Source of the DNA: Eonycteris spelaea
Taxonomy: Eukaryota > Chordata > Mammalia > Chiroptera > Pteropodidae
Assembly: GCA_003508835.1 (NCBI GenBank)
Contig: PUFA01000289.1
Coordinates: forward strand, 1,054,001 to 1,118,000
DNA length: 64,000 bases
Direction: 5' to 3'
The notes below the pieces were generated by a model. It did no database searches. It saw nothing but the letters and a program-made list of their open reading frames with translations, and was not told the DNA's origin. The translations under genes and the position numbers were made by a program. Positions 11,775 to 25,564 of the stretch are shown here, in pieces; position 1 is the stretch's first letter, and each line of letters opens with the position of its first letter.

Positions 11775-11985
11775 TAAGCACCTAGAGACTAAAAGCTTCG
11801 CATATAGTTTGCCATTTAATTTTCACAGTATTCTATATGGTATTGATAATATTTGCACATTTTAAAGAAGAGGAAACTAATATTCAAAAATCTTAAATGA
11901 CTTTTCCAAAGCTCACACAACTAACAAATGCTAGACACAAATTTGGAACCTAAATTTGTCTAGATTCAGAGCCTATGTGTTTTCC
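11775..11985 (-). mobile_element. MIR SINE fossil
   Basis: The blocks 'attaagcacctagagact', 'catttaattttcacagt', 'cattttaaagaagaggaaacta', 'ttccaaagctcacacaac' and 'agattcagagcctatg' are in MIR minus-strand order over about 210 bp. Confidence 0.75.
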
Positions 11986-12319
11986 ATTGCTAATCTCACC
12001 AGAGGGTTGGGAAGGTAATCTAGTATAAATTCTTGATTTAACTAAGAAATTCAACAAATAAAATCCTTGATATAGGATCTTCTGATTTTTAAATCCCCCA
12101 CAAAACTCCAAATTTTGGTAAAAAATATTTCTTGGGGCATTTTCCTTTACTGAGGGATTAGTATGACTAAAGAATATAAAAATACAACAAACATAGGTTT
12201 ACTATGTGAGTCCCCAAGAGCTATTGTTCATGTTTATTATTCCCTGTGAATAGCATCCAATCTGTTTTATTTATAGTACAGTCAATAATTTGTTATTTAA
12301 GCATTAGTAATTAATTTTG

Positions 12320-12460
12320 TTTCCCTTCCCAGAATATAAAATCCACCAGAGAAAGGAGCAAGTTTTTGTTTGTTTGTTTTATTGTTCATGACCATAATCC
12401 CAGAATTCATACTAGAGGCTTAGCATATACTTGTTGAATAAGTGAATAAATAAACTTAGT
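12320..12460 (+). mobile_element. L2 LINE 3'-end fossil
   Basis: The sequence 'gaatataaaatccaccagagaaaggagcaag...cttgttgaataagtgaataa' is the L2 3' terminal segment, ending in the TGAATAA-type tail. A (TTTG)n stretch interrupts it. Confidence 0.65.
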
Positions 12461-13518
12461 AATGCCACAATTGTATAATGTAGTATTTCTGAAAAATGTA
12501 TACCTGTAACTTTATCAAACACATATGGCACATGATTATATTTTAGTAACTTTTCTTTCAGTCCTTATGTAGATGTCCAAATTGTCTATATTTTATTATC
12601 TTCCTAAGTTACCTTACCTTCACTTTTACCAACTTAGGTCCTTGATTTTGAATCAGTAATTTTCCTTCTCTTGTAGTTCCCATTTTAACTTAGGTCAAAC
12701 TCATATCTCTCTTTTATTCACAATATCCAATGGTAATTTCAAGACCCAAGGAAATCTTTCAAGAGGATTTAGACCTCATTAGGAAGTGTAAATTAGAAAT
12801 CACTATTTTAAGATTTCATTAAACTTTTATATAGCTTTAGAATATTACCATAGTAGATTATCTTTTATATACCATTTAGATGGTCACTTATATACTATTC
12901 AAAAGATATAGGACATTTTGAAGGACTTAAAGATTTTACATAAAAATAATTGTATAATTCCTTTGATTTGGACCTTAAACTCACCTAAATTCCAAAATTA
13001 ACCATCCTTAACTATGTTTAGGGAAAAGATGTGAACATTAAATTTCAAAACAATTTACAGTAGGCTTTAAAATACTTAAGTCTCATTTTTTTCCATACAA
13101 GTCTACAATCTTTCATGTTTTTTAAGACTGAAAAGTAATCAAAGTATTTATGATGCTGATTATATTTAGCAGAATGAAGAGTTAATTCTCTACCTGTAAC
13201 TGACATTGGTGTTTGTTTTGGAGAGAGATGATCACTTGTGCAGAAGATCACCATCTTTAGGTGTTGTGTAAGACCTTTTCCCATCAGCCTGGGCTGGTTT
13301 TAACATAATTAAATTGTTCAGCAAATTGATTAAATAGGGAAGATTTCAATGTAGCAGAATGTATTGTACACAATCACAAATGATTAGAAAGAAACTATCT
13401 TGTCAATGTAGGTTTATGCTTGGTATGAAATGCACTATTCTAGTGAGTGATGTAGATAATGGAGTAAGCTACGCCATTCTAATTTTATTATAAATCTAAA
13501 ATTGCTCTATAAAGAGGG
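12461..13518. other. Anonymous AT-rich DNA
   Basis: Nothing recognised. A 79-codon minus-strand frame at 13,045-13,284 has no domain. Confidence 0.5.
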
Positions 13519-13550
<32 letters not shown>

Positions 13551-13575
13551 CATATGTACATTACACACACACACA
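13519..13575. repeat. (CATA)n / (AC)n compound microsatellite
   Basis: Six or more CATA units are followed by TATA/CATATG variants and a short AC run. Confidence 0.93.
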
Positions 13576-16006
13576 AGTAGAGGGGAAAAAAACAGGTGTT
13601 GGTACTACAGTGAAAGAGAAATGAAGCTTCTACAGTATCTTACTGAATACTGTTACATAGTGATCTTCATGCCCACCAAAGACGGAGCAAAGGGGCTACA
13701 GTAGGTAGAGTGTTGTTATTGTACTACCTACATCATAGACCTTACAGTGGAGCTTCTAGTAGAGAACTGGAATCCAGATCTCAGAGAAGTCCAAGGTACT
13801 TGGGACATTGAGAACTCTGGGTTTGTTTTCCCGAGTAGTAAAAATATGCTGGGCAATTTGAAGGCACAGTAAGTATCATTGACTTGTGTAGTTCGATCTG
13901 ATCAAATTGACAGTTTTTTGAAATCATAATCTGCCTGTGAAATAATGTAGACTTCAGGAGATAAAAGAAAACTTACCCCAAAGCCTAGTGTAAATCATGT
14001 AAATAATCCCGGACAATCTGTTTCTTTACTGTATGTTTTTCATTTTTTTAATGAATAATTAAAATAGCTCCAGCAAATCACTTAATTTTTTCTTATTCTT
14101 TTTTTTTTCTATTTTGGTTATTATCCTTAGCATAACTATTATTTTGTTATTTTTTCAATTGTTGTAACAATTATAATTAATATTTATATTTGAAAAGTAT
14201 ACTTTTACTTTTGATGGCTCACAGTGTTACAAGATAAAAGACATTAATTTAAGAAATAATTCTAACAACTATAAGAGAATAGAAGCAAAGCAAAATAATA
14301 ACTTCATTGTAAGTTTATACTTATTTTTACTATGGGAACTACATGTTCATTTTCCTAATTTGATCTGTGAAGTTACACTTTTCCAGGGCAGTATCATTTG
14401 TTTCATTTATAGAAATATATAATAGTTGGATAGTAATCACAGCAAATTTCCAGGCCACATAAAGGTAGGAAACTTGTTGTACAGAAATAAATTGTATCTC
14501 ATAATATGTAATGCAAAGAAAAATCCCGGACAGTAATTTCATAATTAACATAATGCAACTTATAGGCACCTGGAACATAATTTTTCTGATTACATTATTA
14601 TGGAAAAAAAATACATAGAAATCATGAGGCTGAAATTTTATGCAAAGAAAGCCAAATAAAATGCTTTCTTCATTACTAGAGACACTATGTTTCTACAAAA
14701 TATGTACAAGTGTTGTACTTCTTACTGTTTTTCCTCAAGATAAAATTCCAGTGCCTTTACTCGGCAACCATCCTTTGTAATATTTTGACAAACACTGAAA
14801 TGTACTGTACTCAGATGAATTGCTCAGCACAGATTGAAAACTACATCAAATTTTCATTCCATGTTTTACACAGTTTCTTCAATACATTCACAAAGGTAAT
14901 ATCTTATATCATAAAGCTTGGCCAAAGGAGAAAAATTCAAGGTTGTAGAGAAAATGCTGTAATGTAAGAGAAATGTTATATTGAAGATAAGGAGAAAAAC
15001 TTAAAAATTGCCTTTTTACTAATCTCTTACGGGATGTAATTGGAAGAGCTTCAAGAATAGTAAAATGTTCTGAAATGACAAATACTTTGGACTTTTACAA
15101 TGAAACAAATGGATTGTGCAAGATCAGAAATAACAAGGTTTGCATATTTTATTCTAAGTTGTAAAAAACATGAATACAGAATCTTTTAATCCATATAGTT
15201 TAATACCACTAAAAATTGGCTGAAAATATTATCTGAGCCTGGCTTGACTTTCATCTATTAAAACACTAATTACTATTGTGTGTTAATAGGGGTCTAAATG
15301 TAGAATTTTTTCCCTCAATCTCAAAAGAAGATGGAAAAAAATAGCAATTGATATTAATTGTAACTTTAAAAAATTGGTATCTCTTCTATAGTATATCTAA
15401 ATATGAGCTGTATGATTATTGTGGTTACATTTTTTTAAATAACTGGAAATGGTCCTCTGGAAATCTTTGTCAAGGAGTAGGAGTACTCACCTTATTTCTC
15501 ACTGTACTCCATTTCAACTCAAACGGATGCAAGTTGATCTTTTAAAAGAATTTTATGGCACCAAAAACACACATACTCACAAATCTGTCGATTTATATGT
15601 ATATTTAACAATTAAAAGGATCAAATAAGCTTTTTAAAGTACTTCTTATCACTTGAAATAACAGACTTGCTAAATACAAGAATAATTCAGCTAGATATTA
15701 TGAATATTTTTCTTTCATTTTGTAAGTATCACATGTTCCACTCTAGTTAGCTACAAATAATTAAGCTACTTCCTAACAATTATAACATCAGAAAAAGAGG
15801 ATAAAGCCCTGACGGACACATTAAGCTAGTATTTAATTAAGTAATTATCAATTCTGGAACTGTATATTCTGTATATTACTTGCTTTCGTAATCATCAACC
15901 AAACTTTTTTTTTTACTAGTAAACACAAATACATGAAACTCTGAATTGTTTGGGCACATTTAATATGTTTTTAAATAATTTATAAAACACCTAATATAAG
16001 TCTTCT
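13576..16006. other. Anonymous AT-rich DNA
   Basis: About 2.4 kb without a recognised gene or repeat. The sequence has many A/T homopolymers (for example near 14,100). Frames at 14,339-14,578 (-), 14,710-14,967 (+) and 15,348-15,545 (+) lack recognisable domains. Confidence 0.5.
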
Positions 16007-16028
16007 ATTACATTACATTACATTACAT
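16007..16028. repeat. (ATTAC)n pentanucleotide array
   Basis: Four perfect ATTAC units sit in AT-rich DNA. Confidence 0.9.
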
Positions 16029-16984
16029 TTTTATATAAAAATTTTAAGTAGTTTCTTCTACCTAATATCATTAGGTTTTAGATAGGATGAAAAGCACCAT
16101 TATGTTCTAAAATTTTTATTTCAAAATGAAATACCTATACCCATTACTCATATTGCTTTTTCTATGCCCTAAATAACAAATATACACCATGAATGAAACA
16201 AACAAAACAACAATGAGCTGGCATAAGAGTTTTAATTTTGCTGAAAATGATTTCTATTAGAAGTACCCTTCCAGATCTATGTCTTTAAGGAATAAGTATG
16301 AGCTGAGGATTCAAGGCTGCAAAGGACTGACTGATGCAGTGATGCTAGGTGGCAATGCCCACAGAGATTTAACAGTGACGACATTTGTATGAAAACTGTT
16401 ATCATTCTCATTTGTGCTCTGTTTTCAAATTGTTCTGGTTTCTGAGTAATCTCTTCCTAATTCTTGGGAAAACCCAAGCCTTAATATTTTTGTTAAGTAA
16501 TTTTGCAAGATACAAAATTTTTTAGGAACTCATCTGAAGCATAACAGAAGTGCCAAATTTAATCATCCAATCTTCAAATTATATTTTGGCATGCTTTATA
16601 ATAAAATATACGTGAATAAAGCTTATGTAAGCAAATACATATATTTGCAACAGGACTGTGATGTCTATTTGTTTTATTTTTTAATTGAGAGGAAGCACTG
16701 TCAAAAATGTTTTGAGGCCAATAGTCCAATCTATATGACCTTACATGGAAAGGAGTAAATAAAAGCAGGCATCAGCTTCAGTGTGGACAATGAATATGAG
16801 GAACTGTTAAGGATGGGCTGGGCCACAAAAACACCAGACGCATATACTGAAATTGAAATCCATGAAATAATGTCTCATGAAATGGGTGCTTGGATATAAA
16901 ATCAAGGCAAACCTGGGTCATGCAGTAGACAAGAAAGGGATTACTCATCTGAACATTCTGAACACCCTGTGGCATTCCACCCTG
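16029..16984. other. Anonymous DNA
   Basis: No gene or family recognised. Confidence 0.5.
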
Positions 16985-17128
16985 GTTACTTTTTATTGCC
17001 TTCTGTACCTACATGAACTCTGAGGACAGGGCGTCATGTCTAATTCAGCTTTGTAAATCTGTACTTGGCGAAAGCCCTGGTAGAAAATAGATGATCCCAA
17101 GTATTTGCTGAGTGAATAAAGTGATTTA
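16985..17128 (+). mobile_element. L2 LINE 3'-end fossil
   Basis: The order 'gaactctgaggacaggg...gtctaattcagctttgtaaat...tatttgctgagtgaataaa' matches the 3' terminus of L2 in plus orientation. Confidence 0.7.
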
Positions 17129-17164
17129 CGTGTACTCAACTAGAAAAGAAATAGGGCAAAATGC

Positions 17165-17375
17165 AAGAAAAGAAAAGAAGAGATTAACATTTATCAAGTG
17201 GCCAGAATGTGTCAAAAGAAGAGCCAAGTACTTTATTACTCTAAATTATTCTCACAGCTTTCCTACGAGATACATATTCTCATTTACAGAGAGGAAGCTG
17301 AAGCTCAGAAGTTAATTTGTTCTCCCCAAATTGACAAGCTAACAAGTAGCTGGTCCAGAGTTTGCAGTATGATAT
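17165..17375 (-). mobile_element. MIR SINE fossil
   Basis: The blocks 'aacatttatcaagtggccag', 'ctcacagctttcctacgaga', 'catttacagagaggaagctg' and 'agctggtccagagtttgcag' follow the minus-strand MIR order. Most of the element's length is represented. Confidence 0.72.
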
Positions 17376-17824
17376 GACTTAGGAGTCCATATTTTGGGCT
17401 CCCTCATGCTGTCAGTAAGAGTAGCATCTCTGTTGACGGTAGGTAGCTGCAATCATAAACACAGCATTTTTTTACATAACTCCAGAGCATCAGCAATGTT
17501 ATGGCTACCTATGACTTCTCAATCAGGGAAAAATCAGCCATTAATAATTTATACCTTCTTTATAGTTCACTTACAATGGATTCATTTTGGTTTGTTTACA
17601 GTATGTTTCAAGACAGATTTCTGTTTTAATGTGTTGATTGATTCTGTCTCCCTAATGTAAAATATAAGACTGGTAATTCAAATGTTCTTGTGGAAAAAAA
17701 AGGTCATCAGTCTATAATCAAAACATAGCCTACTAGATAAAAACAAACACTTATTCAGCCTCTTTGAAATATGTGAGTAAATAATTCATGTATATTTTCA
17801 TAGTTCTTCCTGTGGGTTCATTGG
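17376..17824. other. Anonymous DNA
   Basis: Nothing recognised. An 88-codon plus frame at 17,394-17,660 has no recognisable domain. Confidence 0.5.
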
Positions 17825-17888
17825 TAATTTAGACTTATGTAGTTAAATGTCTAATTTAGACTTCATATGGTTAAATGTCTAGTTTAAA
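17825..17888. repeat. About 27-bp tandem duplication
   Basis: The unit 'taatttagactt...ggttaaatgtc' occurs as 17,825-17,851 and 17,852-17,879, with a partial third copy starting 'tagttta'. Differences are a few substitutions and a 1-nt indel. Confidence 0.88.
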
Positions 17889-19711
17889 GAGCAAATAAAC
17901 TTTAAAAATACTGACTATAATCATTATTTTTTAATGAAAACATTTTCTTCTATCCCTTAGCATAATAATGTTATCTGATAATTAGGAGCCTTCAAGAGAG
18001 TAAACAGCCCATATAATATAATATCTTTTTGTTGGTGAAAGGTAGGTCACTCTGCTTTGTCCCTCAAGCAGAGGGGAATTAGTTATGAAACAGATGAAGC
18101 TTAAGTTTCAAGATTTTACAATTGTATGGGCTCGTCCAAGTTCCCGGTGGGGCTATAACAATGTGTACACATTGTCATAAACTTGTGTAGAATTCCACAA
18201 AATTAAGATACTTTGGCCACAGTCTATTAAATCCCCTTTCTTTAAATCTTTAAATCTCCACTTTACCAATAATCGCACTTCCCCTTGGGTCAGGTAACAC
18301 TGGAGTAGCCACCGACATTTTCTGAATACATGGGGAAAAGTTACATTGGGGATATATTTAGCTTAGATTAAGTGGAATATATGAAGTGGTTTAAGGAAAG
18401 GCTGAATTATCTTTTCATTCTGTTGAAAGTGGTATTACAAAATAATTGTTAAACAAAGAGATGATCAATTAAGAAGGTGGGGCATTTTGTAAGTAATAAT
18501 CTTGTTATATTTCTGTATTTATGATGCTCGTGGATATTTGTGAGCTGTCATAAACTTGTAATTTGTTGTGAATTCTTTTTCATTCTAAAACAACAGTTGA
18601 TTTATTATTTATAGTTTTGTATTTTTTCTCTTAACTATGACTCTCCAAAGGTATAAGCTCTAGGTCCCTCAAAATCTGGAAGTTTCCTACCCCTAGAGAG
18701 TAACCTGTAACATCTGAGGAGGTTAAACCCTAAAGCTGTGTAATATGATTAGACACATTCCTTAAAATAGATGAGAAAATCCATACCCTTTTTCTCAATC
18801 AGGAATTATTTAAGAGATCTTTATTCAGAGGAGAGAATAAATGGGAATAACAAGTCTAATCTCATATCTACTTGATAATTCCTTCTCTTATTTCGACATT
18901 ACCCTGGTCAGCAAACAGAAATACAATTGTACCATTTAGTAGGTATTACTCAGTACAAGAAATCTTGAGGTAAACTCATGAAACAGTAAACAATAAAACA
19001 AAATATACTGACACCTTTAAAACAAAAGAGGTATTATTTCTTTCTTGCCTCCCCTAATCTCTCCTTGATTCGTCTGAAAAATATTTCCTTTCTACACATT
19101 ATCAAAAGGAAAGAGACCTAAAACCCTCATTAAAGAATTAAACATGACACACTGTAAGTAGGTTTTAAATGTTCTCAGAGCACTAGGTAAAACCTGTAGA
19201 CATCCATCCCAATGTACAAAACATTTGAATCTCCAAGCACTCCTATGTTCATATTACCCCTAAATATGTAAGTTCATAGAAAAGAAATGCCTATACTAAC
19301 TACTGGACTTTAATTCTGAAAAAGTTAAGCTGTGAATGCTAAAGCAGCAAGCTGCTATGCACAGACAGCACACAAATGAGAGCTTCACAGATGAGAGAGG
19401 AAAGGCCAGCAGTGTACATTGAGCTTCCATGTCTTTCTGGAGAGCAAAATCAACAATTGAGGTCAATCCACTTTATAACCATACCTAATGGATGAGTTCT
19501 ACTGCTTAAATTTCATCTTTCAAAGAAAATACAGGCATGTATACATTAAAAGCCTTAACAATACAGGCAGAAAGTAGTTTCATCTTTCTAAATGCAATTG
19601 GTTGGCAACATTTAAGGTTCGGGAAAGAGAGAAAAGATGAATCATATATAGTATATAATAATATAAATAATGAGAGCACTTTTAGTATTCTCTTGTAATA
19701 CTGACATTACT
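17889..19711. other. Anonymous AT-rich DNA
   Basis: About 1.8 kb with no gene or confident repeat family. Confidence 0.5.
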
Positions 19712-19972
19712 GCTAATAATAATAACTAATATGTATTATGTGCTTTCTAGTGTTAGGCACTTTTATAAGAGCTCCACATGCACTGTCAATTAATCCACAA
19801 TATTTTAGGCAGCTAGTATTGTTATCATCCCCATTTTTCAGATGATAACATTAAGGCACAGGAATATCAAGACACTAGTCAAAGGCAGAAAGCCACAGTA
19901 TTGCTAGAGCAGGGATTCGAAACCAGGCAGTGTGGTTGCATAGTGCAGGCTCCTCACTTTTAGGCCATGAGC
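19712..19972 (-). mobile_element. Near full-length MIR SINE
   Basis: The whole MIR is present in reverse: 'tattatgtgctttctagtgttaggcac', 'tcccc atttttcagatgataac', 'aggcacaggaatatcaagac', 'agagcagggattcgaaaccaggcagtgtggttgc', and then the tRNA-like 5' head at the right end. The retained 'gattcgaaacc' is the RNA polymerase III B-box region of the tRNA-derived head. Confidence 0.88.
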
Positions 19973-21099
19973 TGGCTTCCAGGTCTATTCTAAAGGAATT
20001 CTAATTTTAAATATTCTACTCCGAATTCTTAATAAAATTCTCCCCTTTCTCTTATATATGCCTCAACTTCAGCTTCAGAAAACAGAGTTCCCACAAATCC
20101 AAAATAATCAGCTCCTTTATCAGATGTGTCTGTTAATCTATAAAAGAAAAACAAAATGATAATGGAAATTCATGGAACAATAAAAGCTAATTCTTTTCTT
20201 CAAGTTGGTGTAAAAAAAAAAAAATGCGCTCCCTTCTTCTGTTCATCAAATAGGTGTCAATTTGGAGCGCTGAAAGCTTCTCAGCTTCATGTCCCCCAAC
20301 CAAACAAAACTGTAGTAATTTAGAGTTAGATGATTACAGCACACAACATTCAAATGTAGCCCAAAACATCATCTCACAGCAATGCCTGAAAGTTAGAGCT
20401 AAGGCAAGTGGAATACCAGCATTCCCTTGCAGAGAATGATAGAAATAATATGGAAGTGTGATATTTTTGGAACGACGGACACGGAGGGCTGGATATATCA
20501 ATTACCATTCCCAAGCTCCCACTTTTTTAGAGACTGGAAAAGCAGGGCTCGCTGCTACCACATGACAGAATTTGGACAATCAGACTTAAGCAGATAGTTA
20601 AGGAGAGAAAGCAGGGTAGTGAAAAAGGTAAATATGTGGGTAGCTGTGCTCCGTTTCCTTTCCCCCTTTCCCTGCTTTGAAGCTATAGTAGCTCCTTTTT
20701 GTTCACAGGGAAAGCCTGGGAGAATCTCAGAGGCATTAGCCTGAACAGCAAGGGCCATTGAAGAACAATAAATAACCACCTACCTCTGGGCTCCTAGTTA
20801 GGTTGGAAATGAACCTCCCTCCCTTTTTTTTTTTAGCATTGTGATCCAGAGTTGTATTATTTTGTTGACAAATGTAGTACTAACTGATTGAGCTTGAGGG
20901 GAAGGAGAGATCAGGAGAGGTCAAATGGGTTGGCAAAGAATTGTCCATACGCAGTAGGTAGTAGCTGGTATTGAAACAAGGGCATTTATCATCATATTTG
21001 TATTTAGAAGAATTACCCTGGCAACATTTGGAAGATAAATAAAAATGGAGAAGTTGATATCTCTTTTAGAGTGACCTGATTATAGTTGACTTAAAATTT
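19973..21099. other. Anonymous DNA with mixed GC patch
   Basis: No feature is called. The interval 20,450-20,780 has slightly raised GC and four CpGs near 20,471-20,550. It carries overlapping spurious frames on both strands. Confidence 0.45.
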
Positions 21100-22050
21100 T
21101 TTAATTCTGAAATAGTTTTAGTTTTATAGAAGAATTTAGCAGTTAGTACAGAGAGTAGTTATGTAAACACTATCAACATCTTACATTAGTATTAATTACT
21201 ATGGTACACCTATTATAACTAAATGAACCAATACTGATCCATTATTATTAACTAACATCTATACTTTGTTCAGATTTCCTTAGTTTTTATCCAATGCTTT
21301 TCTGTTCTGGGGTCCTACCCAGGATCCCACATTCCATTTACTCATCATGTCCGCTTTGGTTTCTCTTGGCCATAGCAACTTCTCAGACTCCTTTTTTTTT
21401 TGATGACCTTGACAGTTTTGCGATATATTGGCTGGGTAGTTTGTATAATGTTCTTCATTTAGAATTTGTGTGATGTCTATCTCATGATTAGACTGGAATT
21501 ATGGGTTTTGGGGAGAAAAATCACAGAAGTGAAGTGCCTATCTCATCATATTATATCAAGGGCATATTCTATTAACATGACTTATCACTGTTTTTTCCCT
21601 TTTTCTTCTGTACTCTTTACAAGAAAGTGACTATCCACAGCCCACATTTAAGGAGTGGGGAGTTATGTTTCACTTCCTTGAGGACAAAGTGTCTATATAA
21701 ACTATTTGGAGTTCTTGTTCAGATTGTCTTTTCTCCTCCAACTTATAAATAATATAAATTCAATAATTTATTTGCATCAGTAGTAACTCATATTTATTTT
21801 ATATTTTGGATTATAATTGTTATGCACATTGTTCTAGCTTTATCTATTGGGAGGTCTTTCAGTCAGTTCTTTCATCTTTTCAACATATCCCCATAGTCAT
21901 GTTTTTATTTTTTAATAGCAGCTACAAGATGCTCCAGGCTCATCATGTATATTCGCTGCCCTGGTCCTAACTCAGACATCTCTCTAAGGAGCCCTGGTTC
22001 CTTGTTGATAAATAGGATTAAAAATCAAGATCTGGGTGCTCAGTGTACGG
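21100..22050. mobile_element. Old L1M-type LINE block
   Basis: The segment follows a widely dispersed mammalian L1M noncoding sequence in order: 'accaatactgatccattatt', 'ttcagatttccttag', 'ggatcccacattccattta', 'gatgaccttgacagttttg', 'ctcatgattagactgg', 'cacagcccacatttaagg', 'aagatgctccaggctcatc' and 'aaggagccctggttcc'. I am confident of the match to this old L1 block but not of its orientation or exact subfamily. No coding frame survives. Confidence 0.65.
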
Positions 22051-22336
22051 ATGACTTTTTGAAAAATGTTCTGTAGTTAAAAAAAATTAATTAAAAAAAT
22101 GTTCTGTAGAATTTTTCATTAACTTTCTTAAAATTAAATGTATTATTTCAGTTTTATACAGCTTATATCCTTCCCCATCACTTACTCCCTTTCTTTCTCC
22201 CCTAATACCCATCACAGTTTCACAATATTCCAGTTGGTTGTGTTCTTATTGTGCCATAGTCAGTAGGAGAAATGTAGATGCCCTATAGTTTAGGTTTTCC
22301 AGTTATAAAGTTAGTAGGCATAAAACAAAATCACAA
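22051..22336. other. A-rich DNA with a short duplication
   Basis: The word 'aaaatgttctgtag' occurs twice (near 22,062 and 22,095) separated by an A/T-rich stretch. It may be the continuation of the L1M block to the left. Confidence 0.5.
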
Positions 22337-22370
22337 CACACACACACACCACACACACACACACACACAC
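22337..22370. repeat. (AC)n microsatellite, interrupted
   Basis: An AC array with a single CC interruption. Confidence 0.95.
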
Positions 22371-23054
22371 ATTCTACACCACAAAGTCCATTCTACCCAT
22401 CTGAATTGCAATCACAATGTCTATGTTCATGTCAGGTTGTACACTTCCAGGTCAAATATGACTTCTAGGGATGGATATCTTTTTTGCTGCTATATATTAT
22501 AGTATATTAATTAAATTATATTATTAATATTATGTGTGTGTGTATACTTTTAGATCATCTCAATTACTATTGACTTCAATAATAGCACTGATGAGTAACA
22601 TCGAGAGTTCAATAAAAAATAAGATTCTAAAAAAGAAGAGAGTTGAAACTTCTAGGGACTGTTGTTTCCATTTTATTCCTCTTAAAAATTACATTGAGTA
22701 ATTTATCAAGCAAGCTAACTGATCTGTGCTATTTTGAAGAAAGAGGATGCCCAGCAAAAAATACAAAAAGAAAATCTTGTTTATTATTGCTTAACGCCAG
22801 GTCCAGTAAAGTTTTATAATCATCTTCTACCCTTAGATGACTGAAAAATCAAATATTTCAACATTAGCTATTTGGCTAATGAATATAGGTCTGATGTTCC
22901 TTTAATTCTGACATCTGCATTTAAATTCAGTAAAATCCATGACAATGAGGTCCAAATTACACTTAAAATCAGTAAAGATGGAGTACACAGCATTTAAATA
23001 ACAATGACACTTTAGAAGAAAATAGAGCTCTTCAAAAAAAATTTTTAATGAAAA
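22371..23054. other. Anonymous AT-rich DNA
   Basis: Nothing recognised beyond a short (TG)n at about 22,534-22,545. Confidence 0.5.
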
Positions 23055-23215
23055 TGACTGCTATGTGCCAGGTGCTTTACATAAACATAAAACTATTTCA
23101 TTAATCCATTAATTTAGTCCTCCTGAATAAAATACTTTAAAATCCATTCTAAAAAAATTAATGTTAAGCAATTTATCCAAACACCCATGAAGATTGCAGA
23201 AAACTCCAGATTTAA
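23055..23215 (-). mobile_element. MIR SINE fossil
   Basis: The sequence 'gctatgtgccaggtgctttacat', then an 'attaatttagtcctcctgaata' analogue of the 'taatcctcacaa' block, then 'ttaagcaatttatccaaac', follows minus-strand MIR order. Confidence 0.7.
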
Positions 23216-25564
23216 GGACATTTTTCTAACTAAAATTCATGCGGAGGACAAAAGCGCACATATGCTTTGTGTAGTAGAATCCCAGCAGTAAACAGCAAAT
23301 GCAGACTAGAGTAACTCTTTAGGGTTTAATAAAAAGACTATTTCCAAAGACATGGGCAGGCAGAAAGAAAACCCCTAGGGCACTACTTGGGCTGGGCACC
23401 ATAGAGTTGAACCACCAGGAAGTAGCCAGCCAGAGGTGACCCACTCTACCCCGACCCGCACTGAGGGAGTCATGAAAATCGACACTGCACCCTTATTCTC
23501 TTCCCTCCACCCCATAGCTTGCTTAGGTTCCCCACAGGCCAATTGAACCAAAAGGCACAGGACAAGAGAGGTGCAGGGGGTGGCCTCATAGATCTGCCCA
23601 CTAGATTGAAGAGCAAGATGGGAGTGGTGGGCAGTGAATACAACAGGAGAGATGAATAGAACAGCTCAGCAAATGCTGTTATTTCTCTAATGGTTGGTTT
23701 GCACATAGAAACAACACAGAATTCACATTAATTTAAGTATGCTAATTATTTACTTTCTTGAAAATAGACTTGAAAACCAGTGGCAAAAGACCTTTGTACT
23801 AAATCTTTCTAAAGGTATAAGAATCAAAGGTGAGTTTGTTATGTGGCAAAACAAACAAAAATTAAAAAACAACAGACAAAAACAAACATATAAAACATAC
23901 CAAAGGCTCTAGTTGAAAACTTTGCTGGCTGACAAGGTAAGCAATGCTCTGTATTTAAGATGCTTTTGTTTCTATTAAGTCAGGAGTCTCCAGGCATCAC
24001 TTGTTTGGCAAAGCACTTCTGAATCATAAGAAGTTACCCCAGGTTTCTGAAGAACTGTGGCTCTGGCTCTGCCACTGAGTGGTTGAATGTGTTTGGACAA
24101 GCAGTTGAAAGTAGTCTATGCCATTTAGGTTTACGTAAGAGCACTCCATGATGTTTGCATGATGAAATTGCCTAAACAGCATTTCTCAGAACATATTCCC
24201 ATTGTTAAGCAATGCATGACTGTATTACAGATGCCTTCTACAAAATAATCCAATTTGAATTTAAATTATCTTAAATTGAAATAAATAATTCCTCCTATTT
24301 GTATACATCTTGATTTAAATATTCCAGGCTTAATTCTAAAGTAAATTGCACAATTCTGAAGATCATCAATAAAATACAATATGTTCTTTGATTACAATTC
24401 ATGATTTATTAAAAGTGAACAAGTGATTTCACATTGTCTGCCAACTCATGGAATCTTAGGATTTAGTTTGGCCACAATAATTATTAACCTAGAAAATCAA
24501 AAATTAACTAAAAAGATTTTTATTCATAAAATGAAGTGGAATAATGTTGCAAAGAGATAAATGAGCATTCTCCTGAAAACTCATCCCAACAAGAAAGCCA
24601 ACAAGGAAAAAGTTCTACAAGAGGAACCAGCAAATCCCATCAACTCATTTTTCCATCCATGTCACAGGAACTCTGTAAGTGTTGGTGGGAATTAGGTCCA
24701 TTTGCTTATAGAAGCCATGATTACCACACAGAAGGGAGATGGATACAGCGTATGGAACTTATTCCCTGAGAGTGACAGAGTTTATTCATTTCAAATGTAT
24801 GCACATTCTCAAGACGTTATTATAAATGATTTATTTTGAAGACATTTTACTGAAAACTTCAGGTAGAGCTCCTCTATCCCTCTAACATATAAAACAGAAA
24901 AACCAAACAAGAACAAAATTGAAAATGACCACTCCCTAACTGGTTTGCATTTCTGTGCACCTCTTATTGTTCTTATTGGTTGTAAATACGGCAGGCTCAT
25001 GGTGACACCTCTGAAGAACTCTCCTTCCTTATCCTGTCATTTACATTCCCTGTTCCCCACATCCAAGCTTATATTCTGTCTGTTCATCCAAAAAAAAAAA
25101 ATGTCTAATTTTCCTTCTTTTCAGAAAATTGCCTGTCATTCATAAGTTTGGCCTCAAGGTTTTTGTATAGATGTCTTTGGCAAGTCAGAAGATAATGATT
25201 CTGTTTTTCTTAGAATATATTGAATTCTAGGTAAATCCGTACTAAATTTTACATAGTTAATTCAATCCTCTTACATGATTGCACTGTTTTCCTTGCCAGA
25301 GCTATACAAAAAATCTTAAAGTTTCCTAACACTATTCAGATTACTATTCAAGGAGTAATAAGCTGTTTTCTAATAATGTACTCCAACTCCACCCCATATA
25401 CTTAATTTGACAATTGAAGTTTCCTATTTCATTAATATTGACAATGAAAAATTTGTTTACGTTCAAATCCACGTAGAACACTTTTCTAGACATTTGGGAA
25501 GTAACGTTATAAGACAAAGCCTATGACAATAATAAACACTGAGTAGTGGATAATAATATGTGCC
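23216..25564. other. Anonymous DNA
   Basis: About 2.3 kb. The subregion 23,370-23,700 is less AT-rich than its neighbours but matches no family I recognise. About 24,050-24,120 ('ctctggctctgccactgagtgg') may be a MIR scrap. No gene is called. Confidence 0.45.
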
